64,000 nt of DNA from an uncultured bacterium (lineage in GTDB: Bacteria; Cyanobacteriota; Vampirovibrionia; Gastranaerophilales; Gastranaerophilaceae). Positions within the stretch are counted from its first letter, which is position 1; every line of letters begins with the position of its first letter. The position numbers and the translations under genes were made by a program. The DNA lies in NCBI GenBank assembly GCA_949292185.1, contig CASEYP010000020.1, positions 1 through 64,000 of the forward strand, read 5' to 3'. The notes beneath the pieces were generated by a model. That model saw only the letters and a program-made list of their open reading frames with translations, was not told where the DNA came from and did no database searches. Positions 45,289 to 55,106 of the stretch are shown here, piece after piece.

Positions 45289-45996
45289 ATGGATAATAGT
45301 AGCAACAATAATAAAATAAGCGGAAATATTTTTACGCAGAAATATAATTTTTCAAAAGTAAATCCGTTCAGCGGAAACTATAATCCTGAACAGCCAAATA
45401 TTAATGCTTTGCCTCAAAAACCTGAACCTGTTGCAAGTCCTGTTAAGCGTTTAAATGGTTATGATTCTACAATTTTAAATCAAACAAATTTTGAAGGTTC
45501 TGACAATGAAGAACTAAGTATTGAATATAGAATTAGAGAAAAAGAAGCTGTTATAAAAGACTTAGATTCTAAGATTAAAATTGCAGATAATTATGGTACG
45601 CAAAATGAAGCTTTGGGACTTAAAGCAAAGCGCCAGAGAATTTTGCAAGAACTTGATGTATTAAGAAAGCAACAAATGTATGGTGGTAGAGTTTTAGGTG
45701 AAAAGAAACAATTCTCTCATCAACATTTTAAAGAAAATATGCCTGTAATATATAAAATTCAAGCATTTATTTCAAGACAAATACTTTCAAAGGTATCGAA
45801 GAAAGTTAATTCGGTCGTAACTTTGAGCGATTCATTAGAACAACTTTCACAAATAAGCAAAAGTGTTGATGAACTTATTGAGATGAATGTTCCTTATGGT
45901 GAGAAGGTTCAAAATTATGAAAAACTTACAGAATATTTAAATCAGGCTAATATGATACATTCAAAAATATCAAAATCTTTAGGGAAGAAATTATAA
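45289..45996 (+). CDS. Coiled-coil hypothetical protein
   Basis: A 235-residue soluble protein. The N-terminal 80 residues are Asn/Pro-rich and disordered-looking (NKISGNIFTQKYNFSKVNPF), with NFEGSDNEE at about 62-70. A coiled coil follows (about 72-125: YRIREKEAVIKDLDSKIKI and onward), then a helical C-terminal domain. No family is recognised. The ATG is six bases after TAAAAT (45277-45282) with no ribosome site, so it is probably leaderless. The next gene is the HEVEH protein. Confidence 0.65.
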   Translation: MDNSSNNNKISGNIFTQKYNFSKVNPFSGNYNPEQPNINALPQKPEPVASPVKRLNGYDSTILNQTNFEGSDNEELSIEYRIREKEAVIKDLDSKIKIADNYGTQNEALGLKAKRQRILQELDVLRKQQMYGGRVLGEKKQFSHQHFKENMPVIYKIQAFISRQILSKVSKKVNSVVTLSDSLEQLSQISKSVDELIEMNVPYGEKVQNYEKLTEYLNQANMIHSKISKSLGKKL

Positions 45997-46067
45997 TTAG
46001 CAATTTTGCCCCATAAAAATTTTTTATATAAATAGTATAGGGGAATTATTCTCATAGGGAAATTCAC

Positions 46068-47315
46068 ATGGTAAATATAACAAGAATAATTAATAAAGGT
46101 CTATCTGCTATGCATTTGCGCACATTGGGCAGATGGAGTTTGCATGCAAATCAACCTCGAACTGATTATCGATTATTACAAAGATTAGATAATGTTGATG
46201 TTACATCTATTGACAGAAAAGTTTGGTTACCACCAAAAGAAGCTTCCAGTTTTAGTTTAGTTCAGGTTGGGAAAAAATCTGATTCTAATTTTATAAAGGA
46301 AGTTATGACATATTTTGACAAAGACGGTAAAATTATCGAACGACTTTTTCGTCAGGATGGTATAAACACTAAACAACGCTTATATTCATATGGAGACAGA
46401 TCTCGTGAAATAATTACTCGTGATTTTGTTCATCCAAAGGTTGCAAAAGGTTATACTATTTCAAATGCCTTAAGAAATTTGGGTGGTTCTTGGCGTAAAA
46501 AAATATCTGAATTACAGATTATTGAGGAGTATCCTAATTTGGCAAAATCGATTGATCCAAAGTATGAAGGGAAAAATCCTATAAGATTATTTACTAAAAA
46601 AGTAGAATATGCTAATGCAGATGATATTGATTCTGTTAGGAAATATCGTTTTACTCATTCCCATATAAATTTGGGTGTACAAAACCCTTCTGAAAAAAAG
46701 GTAATAAGTGGTACGATTTATAAAAATGGTAATAAGATTGAATTAAATGATGTTCAGAAAACCGATAATTTAGATTTGAATTTAGATGATAAATTTTTAA
46801 AATATAGATTTGTAGACCCTCGTAGTGATGAGGGAATAAAATTGATTTCTGATTATTATATAAAACAAAAAGGACTTGAACCTTTGTCAATAAGAGTATT
46901 CCCATCATCAGGCAGTATAAAAGAATCAGATACTTTGGGGTATTTTTGTAATGGCGAAATATGTTATTCAAAACGACTACAGAAAATGGGTTCAAAAGAA
47001 TCTATTGATACAGCCGCTCACGAAGTAGAACATGCATATCAACATGCTCAAATTGGCAGAATAGGTAAAGGCAATACAAGATATGAAACTGAAGCTGAAC
47101 ATTTATTGCCGGAAATAAAAGATGATGAAATTAAAGAAGCTGTAAAATATTCAATTGCTCGCGATGTATACCCAAGAACAAATAAAGTTTGGTCAAATCC
47201 TTTATATAGGGATAATTATCTTGAAGTAAAAGCAAGAGAAGCCGGTGAAAAGGCCACTGAAGAATATTGCGCAGACGATAATAATTTTAGATTTTTTGAT
47301 GCTTTTTATAAATAA
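46068..47315 (+). CDS. HExxH metallopeptidase-like protein
   Basis: A 415-residue protein. The C-terminal domain contains HEVEH at 318-322 (TAAHEVEHAYQHAQIG) and, further on, YLEVKAREAGEKA, where a glutamate could be the third zinc ligand. The N-terminal 270 residues are mixed alpha/beta, with repeated turn motifs such as FDKDGKII that resemble RHS-like or effector-carrier regions. No signal peptide. An AGGGAAA ribosome site precedes the ATG. Among the three HExxH proteins here, this one has the motif richest in histidine. Function unknown; an effector or self-processing protease is possible. Confidence 0.65.
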   Translation: MVNITRIINKGLSAMHLRTLGRWSLHANQPRTDYRLLQRLDNVDVTSIDRKVWLPPKEASSFSLVQVGKKSDSNFIKEVMTYFDKDGKIIERLFRQDGINTKQRLYSYGDRSREIITRDFVHPKVAKGYTISNALRNLGGSWRKKISELQIIEEYPNLAKSIDPKYEGKNPIRLFTKKVEYANADDIDSVRKYRFTHSHINLGVQNPSEKKVISGTIYKNGNKIELNDVQKTDNLDLNLDDKFLKYRFVDPRSDEGIKLISDYYIKQKGLEPLSIRVFPSSGSIKESDTLGYFCNGEICYSKRLQKMGSKESIDTAAHEVEHAYQHAQIGRIGKGNTRYETEAEHLLPEIKDDEIKEAVKYSIARDVYPRTNKVWSNPLYRDNYLEVKAREAGEKATEEYCADDNNFRFFDAFYK

Positions 47316-47427
47316 ATTTCTCTAATATTTTAAAATATCTTTTGAGTCTTTATAAAGAAAACTTTTATTGCAGTTTAGGCATGTTTGTCTTACAATTTTG
47401 GTGAGAATTAGCTTTTAAGGAGAAATT

Positions 47428-48891
47428 ATGAACGAGCTATTAAGAAAGTCAGCTGCAGAACAAAGCAAAGCTTTAAAAAATAAAGAAATTTCTGCTGTAG
47501 AATTAACTGAAGCTGCTTTTGAAAGAATTGATTCTTTAGAAGATAAAATTGGAGCATTCAATTCATTAACAAAAGAAACAGCTATCAATACAGCAAAAAA
47601 AGTAGATGAAAAAATTGCAAAAGGTGAAGAATTACCATTATTAGCAGGTGTACCTTTAGCATTAAAAGATAATATGAACCTTGTAGGTTCTAAGACTACT
47701 GCTTCATCTAAAATATTGGAAAACTTTGTTTCTCCATTTAACGCAACAGTTACAGAAAAATTATTAGGAAACTTAATTCCAATAGTAGGTAAAGCAAACT
47801 TAGATGAATTTGCAATGGGTTCATCAAATGAAAACTCAGCATTTAACAAAGTACATAACCCTTGGAATTTGAAAAAAGTTCCAGGAGGTTCATCAGGCGG
47901 ATCTGCTGCAAGTGTTGCAGCATGCGAAGCTACTTTGGCATTAGGTTCTGATACAGGCGGATCAATTCGTTTACCAGCAAGCTTTTGCGGTATCGTTGGT
48001 ATGAAACCTACTTATGGTAGAGTTTCTCGTTACGGTTTAATCGCATTTGCTTCATCTTTAGATCAGATTGGACCATTTGCAAGAACTGTTGAAGATGCTG
48101 CTAATTTGTTAGAAGTTATTTCAGGACATGATCCTAAAGATTCAACATCTTTGAACTTGCCTGTTGAACATTATTCACAAGCTTTGAATGGTGATATTAA
48201 AGGTAAAAAAGTTGGTGTTATAAAAGAACTTATGGACGAAGGTTTAGCACCTGATGTTCAAAAAGCTTTGCAACACGCTATTGATACTTATAAAAATTTA
48301 GGTTGTGAAATTGTAGAAATTTCATTGAAGAAATTAAAATATTCAATCGGAATTTATTATATTTTAGCAACTGCTGAATGCTCATCAAACCTTGCAAGAT
48401 TTGATGGTGTTAGATACGGTTACAGACATCCGGATGCTCAAAATCTTATGGAATTATATACAAAAACAAGAGCAGAAGGTTTTGGTCCTGAAGTTAAACG
48501 TCGTATAATGCTTGGAACTTATGCATTGTCTTCAGGTTATTATGATGCTTACTATAAAAAGGCTCAACAAATGAGAGCATTAGTTACTGAAGAATTTAAA
48601 GAAGCATTTGAAAAAGTTGATGTTTTAATTTCACCAACTTGTCCAAATACAGCATTTGATTTGGGTGCTAAATCATCTGATCCGTTGGCTATGTATTTAA
48701 CAGATATTGCAACTATTAGTTGCAACTTGGCAGGTTTACCTGGTATAAGTGTTCCTGCAGGATTTGATGCAGATGGTATGCCAATCGGTTTACAAATTTT
48801 GGCTCCTCAATTACAGGAATCAAGATTGTTTAACTTCGCTTATAAATTTGAACAATCTAACGACTTTTATAAAAAGTTGGCTAATATTTAA
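47428..48891 (+). CDS. gatA: Asp/Glu-tRNA amidotransferase subunit A
   Basis: A 487-residue amidase-signature protein. The catalytic triad is visible: Lys80 in LALKDNM, cis-Ser155 in PGGSSGGSAAS and nucleophile Ser179 in SDTGGSIRLPASF. These match the spacing in known GatA enzymes. It supplies ammonia from glutamine to GatB for Gln-tRNA and Asn-tRNA formation. gatB and gatC are not in the window. Strong AAGGAG ribosome site; the gene is followed by a bidirectional terminator. Confidence 0.96.
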   Translation: MNELLRKSAAEQSKALKNKEISAVELTEAAFERIDSLEDKIGAFNSLTKETAINTAKKVDEKIAKGEELPLLAGVPLALKDNMNLVGSKTTASSKILENFVSPFNATVTEKLLGNLIPIVGKANLDEFAMGSSNENSAFNKVHNPWNLKKVPGGSSGGSAASVAACEATLALGSDTGGSIRLPASFCGIVGMKPTYGRVSRYGLIAFASSLDQIGPFARTVEDAANLLEVISGHDPKDSTSLNLPVEHYSQALNGDIKGKKVGVIKELMDEGLAPDVQKALQHAIDTYKNLGCEIVEISLKKLKYSIGIYYILATAECSSNLARFDGVRYGYRHPDAQNLMELYTKTRAEGFGPEVKRRIMLGTYALSSGYYDAYYKKAQQMRALVTEEFKEAFEKVDVLISPTCPNTAFDLGAKSSDPLAMYLTDIATISCNLAGLPGISVPAGFDADGMPIGLQILAPQLQESRLFNFAYKFEQSNDFYKKLANI

Positions 48892-48922
48892 TAGTTTAAT
48901 TTATAGTGGTAAGTGTAATATT

Positions 48923-48958
48923 AAAAAAAGAGATTATTTAAATAATCTCTTTTTTTTT
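48923..48958. terminator. Bidirectional terminator between gatA and the 43-residue gene
   Basis: A 22-base perfect palindrome (AGAGATTATTT and its complement) is flanked by a run of A and a run of T. It serves gatA on the plus strand and the pckA-side unit on the minus strand. Confidence 0.9.
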
Positions 48959-49088
48959 ACTGGAATTTTGAAATACTAATATCACTTTTTAAATCAAGCT
49001 GCATATCTTTTGCAAAAACTTTATTTATTGTAAAAACAAAGATATTAATGCAAGCTAATATTCCTAATATAATCAAAATCGTTTTCAT
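48957..49088 (-). CDS. 43-residue membrane or secreted peptide
   Basis: A short gene of 43 residues. A hydrophobic N-terminus (MKTILIILGILACINIFVF) is followed by a polar tail (KDMQLDLKSDISIS). It has a strong GAGGGAAA ribosome site five bases before the ATG. A VFAK segment could be a signal-peptide cleavage site, or the peptide may remain membrane-bound. It lies downstream of pckA, behind the pckA terminator, and its stop is at the shared terminator. No known family. Confidence 0.6.
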   Translation of the reverse strand: MKTILIILGILACINIFVFTINKVFAKDMQLDLKSDISISKFQ

Positions 49089-49161
49089 ATTTCCCTCGTG
49101 GTCTTATAATATTATAATACACATTAGAAATAAATCATCTTTTTAACTGAAATTTACAAAA

Positions 49162-49196
49162 AAGAAAACCTTGTGAAGATTTCCACAAGGTTTTCT
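49162..49196 (-). terminator. pckA terminator
   Basis: AGAAAACCTTGTG (49163-49175) pairs with CACAAGGTTTTCT (49184-49196). On the minus strand it is followed by six T. Confidence 0.85.
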
Positions 49197-49227
49197 AGAT
49201 ATTTTTCCAAAAGTCAAAAAGTCTGAA

Positions 49228-50826
49228 TTATACAGAAGCTTTTGCTTTAGGACCAGCGTTAACGATTTCAGCAGGCATATTTGGATATTTAGCTGCAAAG
49301 TTATCTGCAAACATTTGAGCCAATTTGTTAGCAGCTTCATCGTAAGCGTTTTTATCAGCCCATAAACCTCTAGCATCCAACATTTCATCAGGAACGTTAG
49401 GACAAGAAGTTGGGTAATCAACGTTAAATACATCGTGGTGTTTGAATTCAACATTATCAAATGAACCATTTAATGCTGCTGTAACCATAGCACGAGTATA
49501 AGCTAATTTCATACGTTTAGCACCTGAAGCAGCTGAACCGCCAGCCCATCCAGTGTTAACTAAGTATACTTTAGTACCATATTTTTCAAGTTTTTCACCT
49601 AACATTTTAGCGTAAACTGAAGCATCCATTGGCATGAATGGTTCGCCGAATAATGTTGAGAATGTTGGTTGTGGTTCAGTTACACCACGTTCAGTACCAG
49701 CAAGTTTAGAAGTGAAACCTGTTACAAAGTGGTACATTGCAGCATTCTTATCAAGTCTTGAGATTGGAGGTAATACACCAAATGCATCAGCTGTTAAGAA
49801 TACAACAACTTTTGGAATTCCGCCTTTTGAAGGAATTTCAGCGTTATCGATGTAGTTGATTGGGTAACCAACACGAGTATTTTCTGTTAATGAACCATCA
49901 TTGAAATCGAATTCTCTAGTTTCAGGGTCCATGATAACGTTTTCAACTAATGAACCGAATTTAATAGCGTTATAAATTTCTGGTTCGTGTTCAGCAGAAA
50001 GGTTAATACATTTTGCATAACATCCACCTTCAAAGTTGAAGATACCATCTGGTGACCAACCGTGTTCGTCATCACCGATCAACTTACGAGCTGGATCTGC
50101 TGATAATGTAGTTTTACCAGTTCCTGATAAACCGAAGAATACAGCTGTTTCATGAGTTTCAGGATCCATGTTAGCTGAACAGTGCATTGGAAGTACGTTT
50201 TTCTTAGTCATAATGTAGTTCATTGTAGCGAATACAGATTTTTTGATTTCGCCTGAGTATTGAGAACCACAAATGATGATTTCGTGAGCTTCATAATCGA
50301 TTGCGATACAAGCTTCAGAATTTACACCATCAACTTCAGGATCACATTTGAATCCAGGAGCACAAAGAATTGTGTAATCTGGTTCACCATAGTTAGCTAA
50401 TTCTTCAGCTGTTGGACGAATTAACAATTCGTGAATGAATAAGTTTTGGCTAGCTAATTCGTTAATAACTCTGAATTTTTGAGTATAAGTTTTGTCTGCA
50501 CCTGCAAAACCATCGAAAATAAATACTTCACGATTTTGTAGATATGATGCAATTTTTCCTTTAATTGCGTTGAATCTTTCACGGCTAATTGGACGGTTTA
50601 CTTTTCCCCATGCAATTTCGTTGTGAATAGTGTCTGTATCTACGATAAATTTGTCTTTAGGAGATCTTCCTGTGTATTTACCAGTTGTTACAACAAGAGC
50701 TCCTGTGCTGCTTAAAGAACCTTCGCCTCTTCTTAATGCAGCTTCTGTTAATTGAGCTGGGCTTAGGTTACGATAAACTGCTTTTGGTCCAATAATACCA
50801 AACTTTTCAATACCATATGTTTCCAT
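49228..50826 (-). CDS. pckA: Phosphoenolpyruvate carboxykinase (ATP)
   Basis: A 532-residue enzyme interconverting oxaloacetate and PEP with ATP/ADP. The kinase loop GLSGTGKTTLSADP, the metal-binding GDDEHGW, the GRSPKDKF substrate region and the LVNTGWAGG segment are all present. Length is normal. AGGAGG lies nine bases before the ATG. In fermentative gut bacteria this enzyme often runs towards oxaloacetate and ATP formation; the direction here cannot be told from the sequence. Strong codon bias suggests high expression. Confidence 0.97.
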   Translation of the reverse strand: METYGIEKFGIIGPKAVYRNLSPAQLTEAALRRGEGSLSSTGALVVTTGKYTGRSPKDKFIVDTDTIHNEIAWGKVNRPISRERFNAIKGKIASYLQNREVFIFDGFAGADKTYTQKFRVINELASQNLFIHELLIRPTAEELANYGEPDYTILCAPGFKCDPEVDGVNSEACIAIDYEAHEIIICGSQYSGEIKKSVFATMNYIMTKKNVLPMHCSANMDPETHETAVFFGLSGTGKTTLSADPARKLIGDDEHGWSPDGIFNFEGGCYAKCINLSAEHEPEIYNAIKFGSLVENVIMDPETREFDFNDGSLTENTRVGYPINYIDNAEIPSKGGIPKVVVFLTADAFGVLPPISRLDKNAAMYHFVTGFTSKLAGTERGVTEPQPTFSTLFGEPFMPMDASVYAKMLGEKLEKYGTKVYLVNTGWAGGSAASGAKRMKLAYTRAMVTAALNGSFDNVEFKHHDVFNVDYPTSCPNVPDEMLDARGLWADKNAYDEAANKLAQMFADNFAAKYPNMPAEIVNAGPKAKASV

Positions 50827-51054
50827 ATAAACTTCCTCCTTTTAAAAGTGCTAGTTTATTCATTCTATATGTACATAAATCTAGTACAAAGATTGTTAAA
50901 TTGCAATCAAATCTTTGTTTAAATGATTAATTTCCTCTCAAAATATTAGGTTTTAATTTTTATATTTAAAATAAATTTTTAATATTTACTTGTAGCCCAA
51001 TATAGGGAATTTATGTTAAAATATTACCAGCTTTTAAAAATTATAGGAGAGATT

Positions 51055-51462
51055 ATGGAAAGCTTAAATAAGTTTAAAATTATAACAATAATAGTATTGT
51101 GTTTATTTGTGTTTGCGGTTGCTGCAATGTATTCTAATACAAAAGATGCATCTCAAAGTAAAATGGAAATGAAGCAACAAGAACAAAATGAGCAAGCTCA
51201 AGAAAATACTAATAATTCTGATATGGCAGATACTCCTCAAGGTGAAGATAGATTAAGTAATATTGAAACAAATTTGTCTAATCTTAATATGAGAGTTGAT
51301 GAATTAAGTTCAAAAGTTAATAACAATTCTTCTAATGGTTTAGATTGTAGAATAATTGGTTCTATGTCAGGAGATAATATTGAACAGTTGTCTCCGGATG
51401 CTGCAGTTGAAGAAGCAAGGAATAATAATAGTGAAATTGTTATCTCTTGTTCTTTACAATAA
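51055..51462 (+). CDS. Membrane-anchored coiled-coil protein, unknown
   Basis: A 135-residue protein with one N-terminal membrane segment (about 8-25: IITIIVLCLFVFAVAAM), a Gln/Asn/Glu-rich stretch and a short coiled coil (NIETNLSNLNMRVDELSSKV). The C-terminal segment contains two Cys (DCRIIG and VISCSLQ). AGGAGA precedes the ATG at 51055, preferred over one 14 codons upstream. Probably an inner-membrane-anchored periplasmic protein; no known family. Confidence 0.65.
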   Translation: MESLNKFKIITIIVLCLFVFAVAAMYSNTKDASQSKMEMKQQEQNEQAQENTNNSDMADTPQGEDRLSNIETNLSNLNMRVDELSSKVNNNSSNGLDCRIIGSMSGDNIEQLSPDAAVEEARNNNSEIVISCSLQ

Positions 51463-51487
51463 TAATGACTTATAAATATTTGATATA

Positions 51488-51525
51488 AAAAAAAGACTTA
51501 GTGAGTCTTCACTAAGTCTTTTTTT
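51488..51525. terminator. Bidirectional terminator before the ferredoxin gene
   Basis: A 17-bp stem (51488-51504 with 51509-51525) has loop GTCT, and A and T runs on its flanks. It lies between the membrane-anchored gene (+) and the ferredoxin gene (-). Confidence 0.9.
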
Positions 51526-51540
51526 AATAGTTTAAATCTA

Positions 51541-51717
51541 TTATTCTACTTCGATAGCTCCAACTGGGCATGCATCAGCAGCTTCTTTTACTGCATCGAT
51601 GTTATCAGCAACTGCAGCTTCGTTAACTACTGCTTTGTCTTCAATAGAAAATACAGCATCGCAAATTGATTCGCAAGCGCCGCATCCTACACAACTGTCA
51701 TTCACTTTAACTGTCAT
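51541..51717 (-). CDS. Ferredoxin, [4Fe-4S] type
   Basis: A 58-residue ferredoxin. The cluster motif is C9-x2-C12-x2-C15 (SCVGCGACESIC), with the fourth ligand Cys50 in ACPVGAIEV. C19 completes the usual CxxCxxCxxxC string. Only one complete cluster motif is seen, so it binds a single [4Fe-4S] cluster. The rest is acidic, as expected for an electron carrier. AGGAG precedes the ATG at 51717. It likely serves anaerobic redox enzymes; the partners are not in the window. Confidence 0.92.
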   Translation of the reverse strand: MTVKVNDSCVGCGACESICDAVFSIEDKAVVNEAAVADNIDAVKEAADACPVGAIEVE

Positions 51718-51807
51718 TTTTTATTCTCCTTATTTTACATTATGTGAAATTCTTCACACCAAAAATTATACACTAAAAATATAAAATTTCCAGTAGTAAA
51801 ATTTATT

Positions 51808-52983
51808 TTATATCCAATCTTTTATAAATCCTGCGATTGTATCAAAACCAATCATTTCTCCGAGATTTCCTTTAGAAGGTAAAGATTTTGAATATATTAA
51901 TACAGGAACTTTTTCTCTTGTATGGTCAGTGCCTTCTACTGTTGGGTCGCATCCATGATCTGCTGTTATAATCAACATATCTGTATCATTCATTGCTTCT
52001 GTAATTGGTGCAATATACGTATCAATTTCTTCTATAGCTTTGCCATAACCTTTTGGATCATTTCTATGTCCATAAAGCATATCGGTATCTACAAGGTTTG
52101 TGAAAATTATTTCTGTATCATTATATTTTTTATTTTTTTCGTATGCAATATCTTCTAAAGGTAATTCATTTTTTACGGCTTTTAGAGTTAATTCAAGCCC
52201 TTCTTTATTTGAACCTGTATGGATGGCATGGGTTATTCCTGATTTTGAGAATATATCTTCAATTTTACCGATACCAATAACTTTTCCGCCATTATCTTTA
52301 ACTTCATTTAAGATAGTTGGTGCAATAGGTTCTATAGAATAATCTCTTCTATCTTTTGAAATTCTGACAGGTTTTCCGTCAATAACTTTGTATGGTCTTG
52401 CGATTACTCTTGAAACGTAATAGTTATCTTCTGTCAAAATTCTTCTTGCAATTTTGCACCAATCATATAGAGTTTCCAGTGGAATTAAATCCGTATCAAC
52501 TGCAATTTGGAAAACACTGTCTGCTGATGTATAAATAATTGGGAATTTTGTTTTATGATGTTCATCATTTAATTCTGCAATAATAGCAGTTCCGCTTGCA
52601 GGACGGTTGGCTAAAATTCCTCCGCATTTTGTTTCTTTTATAAACTTTTCGATTAATTCATCAGGAAAACCGTTTGGAAATGTTGCAAATGCTCTATCTA
52701 ATGTTATTCCTGCAATTTCCCAGTGTCCTGTTGTTGTATCTTTTCCTTTTGATTTTTCCACTAAGGTTGCATATGTTGCGGTTGGGTTTTCAACTTTTTT
52801 GATACCTTCAAAATCTTGAAGGTTGCCTAATCCCATTTTTTCAAGATTTGGAACATTCAAACCTTTGTTATATTCACAAACGTGTTTTAGAGTATTACAT
52901 TCCGGTATATCTCCAAAATCACGACAGTCCGGCATTGCTCCAATTCCCATAGAATCAATTACCATTATAATTGCTCTTGTCAT
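51808..52983 (-). CDS. deoB: Phosphopentomutase
   Basis: A 391-residue Mn-dependent mutase of the alkaline-phosphatase superfamily, converting (deoxy)ribose 1-phosphate to 5-phosphate in nucleoside salvage. Motifs are MVIDSMGIGAMPD with the first metal site, the TTGHWEIAG segment with the phosphorylated Thr, NLVDTDMLYGHRND, and ITADHGCDPT. AGGAGG precedes the ATG. It stands alone on the minus strand, divergent from the histidine kinase. Confidence 0.95.
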   Translation of the reverse strand: MTRAIIMVIDSMGIGAMPDCRDFGDIPECNTLKHVCEYNKGLNVPNLEKMGLGNLQDFEGIKKVENPTATYATLVEKSKGKDTTTGHWEIAGITLDRAFATFPNGFPDELIEKFIKETKCGGILANRPASGTAIIAELNDEHHKTKFPIIYTSADSVFQIAVDTDLIPLETLYDWCKIARRILTEDNYYVSRVIARPYKVIDGKPVRISKDRRDYSIEPIAPTILNEVKDNGGKVIGIGKIEDIFSKSGITHAIHTGSNKEGLELTLKAVKNELPLEDIAYEKNKKYNDTEIIFTNLVDTDMLYGHRNDPKGYGKAIEEIDTYIAPITEAMNDTDMLIITADHGCDPTVEGTDHTREKVPVLIYSKSLPSKGNLGEMIGFDTIAGFIKDWI

Positions 52984-53112
52984 ATAAATTCCTCCTATTT
53001 GTTTTTTATTTTAGCACAATGAGCAAATGTGTGCTACCGAGATTTGCGGAATTTGTTTGTTGTGAAATTTGTGTTTGTTGCCTGAATTTGAGGTTTGGCT
53101 TATAATTTTTAT

Positions 53113-54768
53113 ATGAAAAAGTTTGATTTTTTCAATCAATATAGGGATCCGGTTATTGTCGTTAGGGATTATGAAAATGTTGTGTTTAAAAACAACACTT
53201 TTTGTCGTGTGTTTAAAAATTTTGAAGATATAAGAAAATTTGCCCATCAAATGACTTTTGACATGTGCCCTGTTGATAGCGAAAATGTCGATTTGTTTTC
53301 ACCTATATTTCAAGCTATTGCATCAAAAGAAAATTTCTTTGCACGAATTGCTTATATGAATTCTTTTGGCAAAACTTCATATTATGATTTAACGGCCGTA
53401 AAGCGTGGAGCTTACACAATTATGTTTTTTGTTGATGTAAGTTCTGAGGTTCTATTGAAAGACAATCAAAAAGAGCAGGAAGCATATAAAGATAAGCTTA
53501 ATAAATTGGAAGAAGAAAATGATGAACTTCAAAAAATCCGTTTGAAAGCTCAATCTCAAGCCATTAGAATTGCATTAATTAATAAGGTTTCAAATATCAT
53601 AAGAGAATCCATGGATATTTCTATGATTTTGAATTCTGCATTGAAAGAACTTGCAATGATGTTTGGATGTTTCCGTGCATATTACGCATCAGCAAAAGAT
53701 TCAGGATTTTGCATTGAAGAAACTTTTGGCGAAAATAATGCCCAAAAAGGTACTCAAATTTCATTTGATGCTTATGCAATGAAACAGTTGAAATCTAATA
53801 GAATATCAATAAGTTATTCGCTTATGGAATATGTTGAGGCAGAACCTTTTAAACAGTCCGTATTAAGAATAATTGTTCCTGTATTTCACCTTCAAAAAAT
53901 GATTGGTGTAATAGTCTTGTTAAGTTATCAAAAACGTGAACTTAACGAAGAAATTGAAATTCTCGATGCTGTATCTTCTCAACTAGGAAACGCAATTATA
54001 AGAGCTGAACTTTATCAGAAAAATGCCAAAAACGTCAGAGATTTGAAAAATGCACTGAATGAACTTAAAGAAACACAATTACAACTTATAAATTCTGAAA
54101 AAATGGCTTCTCTAGGTCAATTAGTTGCAGGTGTTGCCCACGAAATTAATACCCCTGTTGCTTCTATCAAATCTAATAATTCAATAATTGCAAAATTAAT
54201 TCCGCAAATTGAGCAAGATGATTTGCGACAAATGTTTGCCGAGATTAATAATATTGATAGTGAAGCAATCCAGCGAATAAGTAATATTGTGGTTTCTTTG
54301 AAAAAGTTTGTTCGCCTTGATGAATCTGAACTTCAAGAAGCAAATATAAATAAAGAATTGGATTTAACGTTGGAATTAATTCGCCATGAAACTAAAAATA
54401 AAATTGAAATTGAAAAACATTATGGCGATATCCCTCCGATTAAATGCTATCCAAATATGCTCAACCAAGTATTTACAAATATTTTGGTAAATGCCTGCCA
54501 AGCTATCGAAACTAAAGGCAAAATTACAATAACTACAGAATATAATGACGGAAATTTAGTTGTTAAAATAAAAGATAACGGCAAAGGAATTCCTCAAGAA
54601 AATATAAATAAAATTTTCACCGCAGGTTATACAACAAAAGGTGTAGGAGTGGGTACCGGATTGGGGCTTGCAATAAGCCAAAAGATAATAAACAAGCATA
54701 ACGGTACAATCAAGGTAGTGAGCCAAGTTGGGGTTGGTACAGAATTCATTATTACTATCTGTGGGTAG
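53113..54768 (+). CDS. Sensor histidine kinase with PAS- and GAF-like domains
   Basis: A 551-residue soluble kinase. The N-terminal 120 residues look PAS-like (PVIVVRDYENVVFKNNTF). A coiled coil lies at about 120-150, and a GAF-like domain at about 155-300. The H-box is ASLGQLVAGVAHEINTP with His343. The ATPase domain has the N-box NQVFTNILVNACQAI, G1 DNGKGIP and G2 GVGTGLGLAIS. No membrane segment and no adjacent response regulator are present, so it is an orphan cytoplasmic sensor. The ATG at 53113 is six bases after TATAAT (53101-53106) and lacks a ribosome site, so it is probably leaderless. Confidence 0.9.
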   Translation: MKKFDFFNQYRDPVIVVRDYENVVFKNNTFCRVFKNFEDIRKFAHQMTFDMCPVDSENVDLFSPIFQAIASKENFFARIAYMNSFGKTSYYDLTAVKRGAYTIMFFVDVSSEVLLKDNQKEQEAYKDKLNKLEEENDELQKIRLKAQSQAIRIALINKVSNIIRESMDISMILNSALKELAMMFGCFRAYYASAKDSGFCIEETFGENNAQKGTQISFDAYAMKQLKSNRISISYSLMEYVEAEPFKQSVLRIIVPVFHLQKMIGVIVLLSYQKRELNEEIEILDAVSSQLGNAIIRAELYQKNAKNVRDLKNALNELKETQLQLINSEKMASLGQLVAGVAHEINTPVASIKSNNSIIAKLIPQIEQDDLRQMFAEINNIDSEAIQRISNIVVSLKKFVRLDESELQEANINKELDLTLELIRHETKNKIEIEKHYGDIPPIKCYPNMLNQVFTNILVNACQAIETKGKITITTEYNDGNLVVKIKDNGKGIPQENINKIFTAGYTTKGVGVGTGLGLAISQKIINKHNGTIKVVSQVGVGTEFIITICG

Positions 54769-55106
54769 TAGTAGTATATTAAGAATTGTTACAAAAAATT
54801 TTTAACTATCTCATAAACAGACTAATATTTAGAAAAACAATTATAAATATTTTTAAAATAATTTATATAACTGAGGTAAAAACTATAAAAATGTGTTACT
54901 ATAATAATACAGCATAAATAAGTGTCAGTATTACCCTTAATCAAAAATTTCTGACAACAAACTGCGTAGTAGTAGGACATAAAATCAATAATATATGAAT
55001 TGTAAACAAAAATTAATATATAGATGTTAAAAAGGCAATATTTTCACTGAAAAAAACTTTATAAAAGAGTAGGTGTGAAATTATTGTATAGTGTCGGAGG
55101 AAAATA
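54769..55106. other. Intergenic region upstream of the HEAT-repeat gene
   Basis: A 338-base AT-rich gap without a gene. A TATAAT at 54900-54905 is a possible -10 for a long leader. A nearer candidate (TATAGT, about 55087) lies just before the GGAGG ribosome site of the next gene. No stable hairpin was found by eye. Confidence 0.35.
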
